Source of the DNA: Pseudomonadota bacterium
GTDB taxonomy: Bacteria; Myxococcota_A; UBA9160; SZUA-336
NCBI GenBank assembly: GCA_003247575.1
Contig: QJZC01000028.1
Span: forward strand, 102,096-166,095
Length of the DNA stretch: 64,000 nucleotides
Direction of reading: 5' to 3'
Shown: one piece after another, positions 63,672-64,000 of the stretch
Layout of the letters: every line of letters begins with the position of its first letter
Position numbering within the stretch: the first letter of the stretch is position 1
Translations under genes and position numbers: made by a program
Notes under the pieces: model-generated
Databases searched by the model: none
Seen by the model: the letters and a program-made list of their open reading frames with translations, nothing else
Told to the model about the DNA's origin: nothing

Positions 63672-64000
63672 ACTTCCTCCCTCTGGAGCACGCGCGTGCG
63701 CAGGGGCAGCTTGTGCGCAGCCAGGCGAAGCGCCTCGCGCGCAAGCGATGGATTGACGCCTGCCATCTCGTACAGAACACGTCCGGGCTTGACCTTCGCC
63801 ACCCAGTACTCCGGGTTGCCCTTTCCCTTTCCCATGCGGGTCTCGGGTGGACGCTTCGTGAGCGGCTTGTCCGGAAAGATGCGAATCCAGATCTTCCCAC
63901 CGCGCTTCGCGTGGCGCGTCATCGCGATACGCGCCGCCTCGATCTGGCGGGCCGTAATGTAGCCGGCCTCGAGTACCTGGAGCCCAAAGGCGCCGTGCGA
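63668..64000 (-). CDS. rplP: Ribosomal protein uL16, C-terminal part (cut by window end)
   Basis: 110 residues are inside; they read [20 protein letters not shown], then a basic [18 protein letters not shown] and the [17 protein letters not shown] loop. The first about 25-30 residues and the start lie beyond the window. Confidence 0.97.
   Translation of the reverse strand, partial: SHGAFGLQVLEAGYITARQIEAARIAMTRHAKRGGKIWIRIFPDKPLTKRPPETRMGKGKGNPEYWVAKVKPGRVLYEMAGVNPSLAREALRLAAHKLPLRTRVLQREEV

Overview
The window comes from a high-GC Gram-negative bacterium of broadly deltaproteobacterial type (Myxococcota, Desulfobacterota or Binatota-like). This rests on gene content (YbbR/CdaA cluster, PilT, lipoprotein signals, SPOR protein, a Ser/Thr kinase with helical repeats, a zinc-type uS14, a bS22-like mini ribosomal protein) and on a mostly minus-strand layout with 1-8 bp gene overlaps. 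No phage, insertion sequence or CRISPR array was seen. The window is mostly housekeeping, with several unusual items embedded in it.

Layout. 0-5.3 kb (minus): tilS - ftsH - cdaA - ybbR - glmM (only the first codons of glmM are inside), a c-di-AMP/peptidoglycan precursor cluster. 5.4-9.7 kb (plus): a membrane-anchored repeat/Ser-Thr kinase, an acyl-CoA/coumarate-type ligase and a di-heme cytochrome c lipoprotein. 9.7-11.4 kb: a LuxR-type regulator, a small MerR/excisionase-like HTH protein and a CAT-anticodon tRNA. 11.5-18.7 kb: thiC, queE, a large DHH-like protein with a charged linker, and a dNTPase. 18.7-26.2 kb: a class V aminotransferase, three exported proteins of unknown role, pilT and a sensor kinase. 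26.2-29.3 kb: rpoZ, an Arg/Lys-repeat histone H1-like protein, a structured intergenic region with opposed terminators, a 32-residue bS22/COX24-type protein with its own promoter, a TPR protein and khpA.

29.3-45.6 kb (minus) is one nearly gapless run read as pyrR-pyrB-pyrC-carA-carB-recG-lipA-aminotransferase-hom-thrC-glpX-ribE. It covers UMP synthesis, lipoate, the threonine branch, gluconeogenesis and riboflavin. Directly before pyrR lies a hairpin with a CNGNGA hexaloop whose lower stem pairs with the pyrR Shine-Dalgarno sequence. This is a strong candidate for a PyrR translational operator.

45.8-64 kb (minus) is the S10/spc/alpha ribosomal block, from rplP (cut by the window end) to rplQ. 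It continues without a clear break into tlpA-like, ftsB-like, a degenerate arginyl-tRNA-synthetase-like gene, a SPOR-domain gene, rfbD, a UDP-glucuronate decarboxylase, lepA and lepB. The degenerate ArgS paralogue has lost both class I signature motifs but keeps an intact, translationally coupled reading frame. It and the PyrR operator are the two most interesting items in the window.
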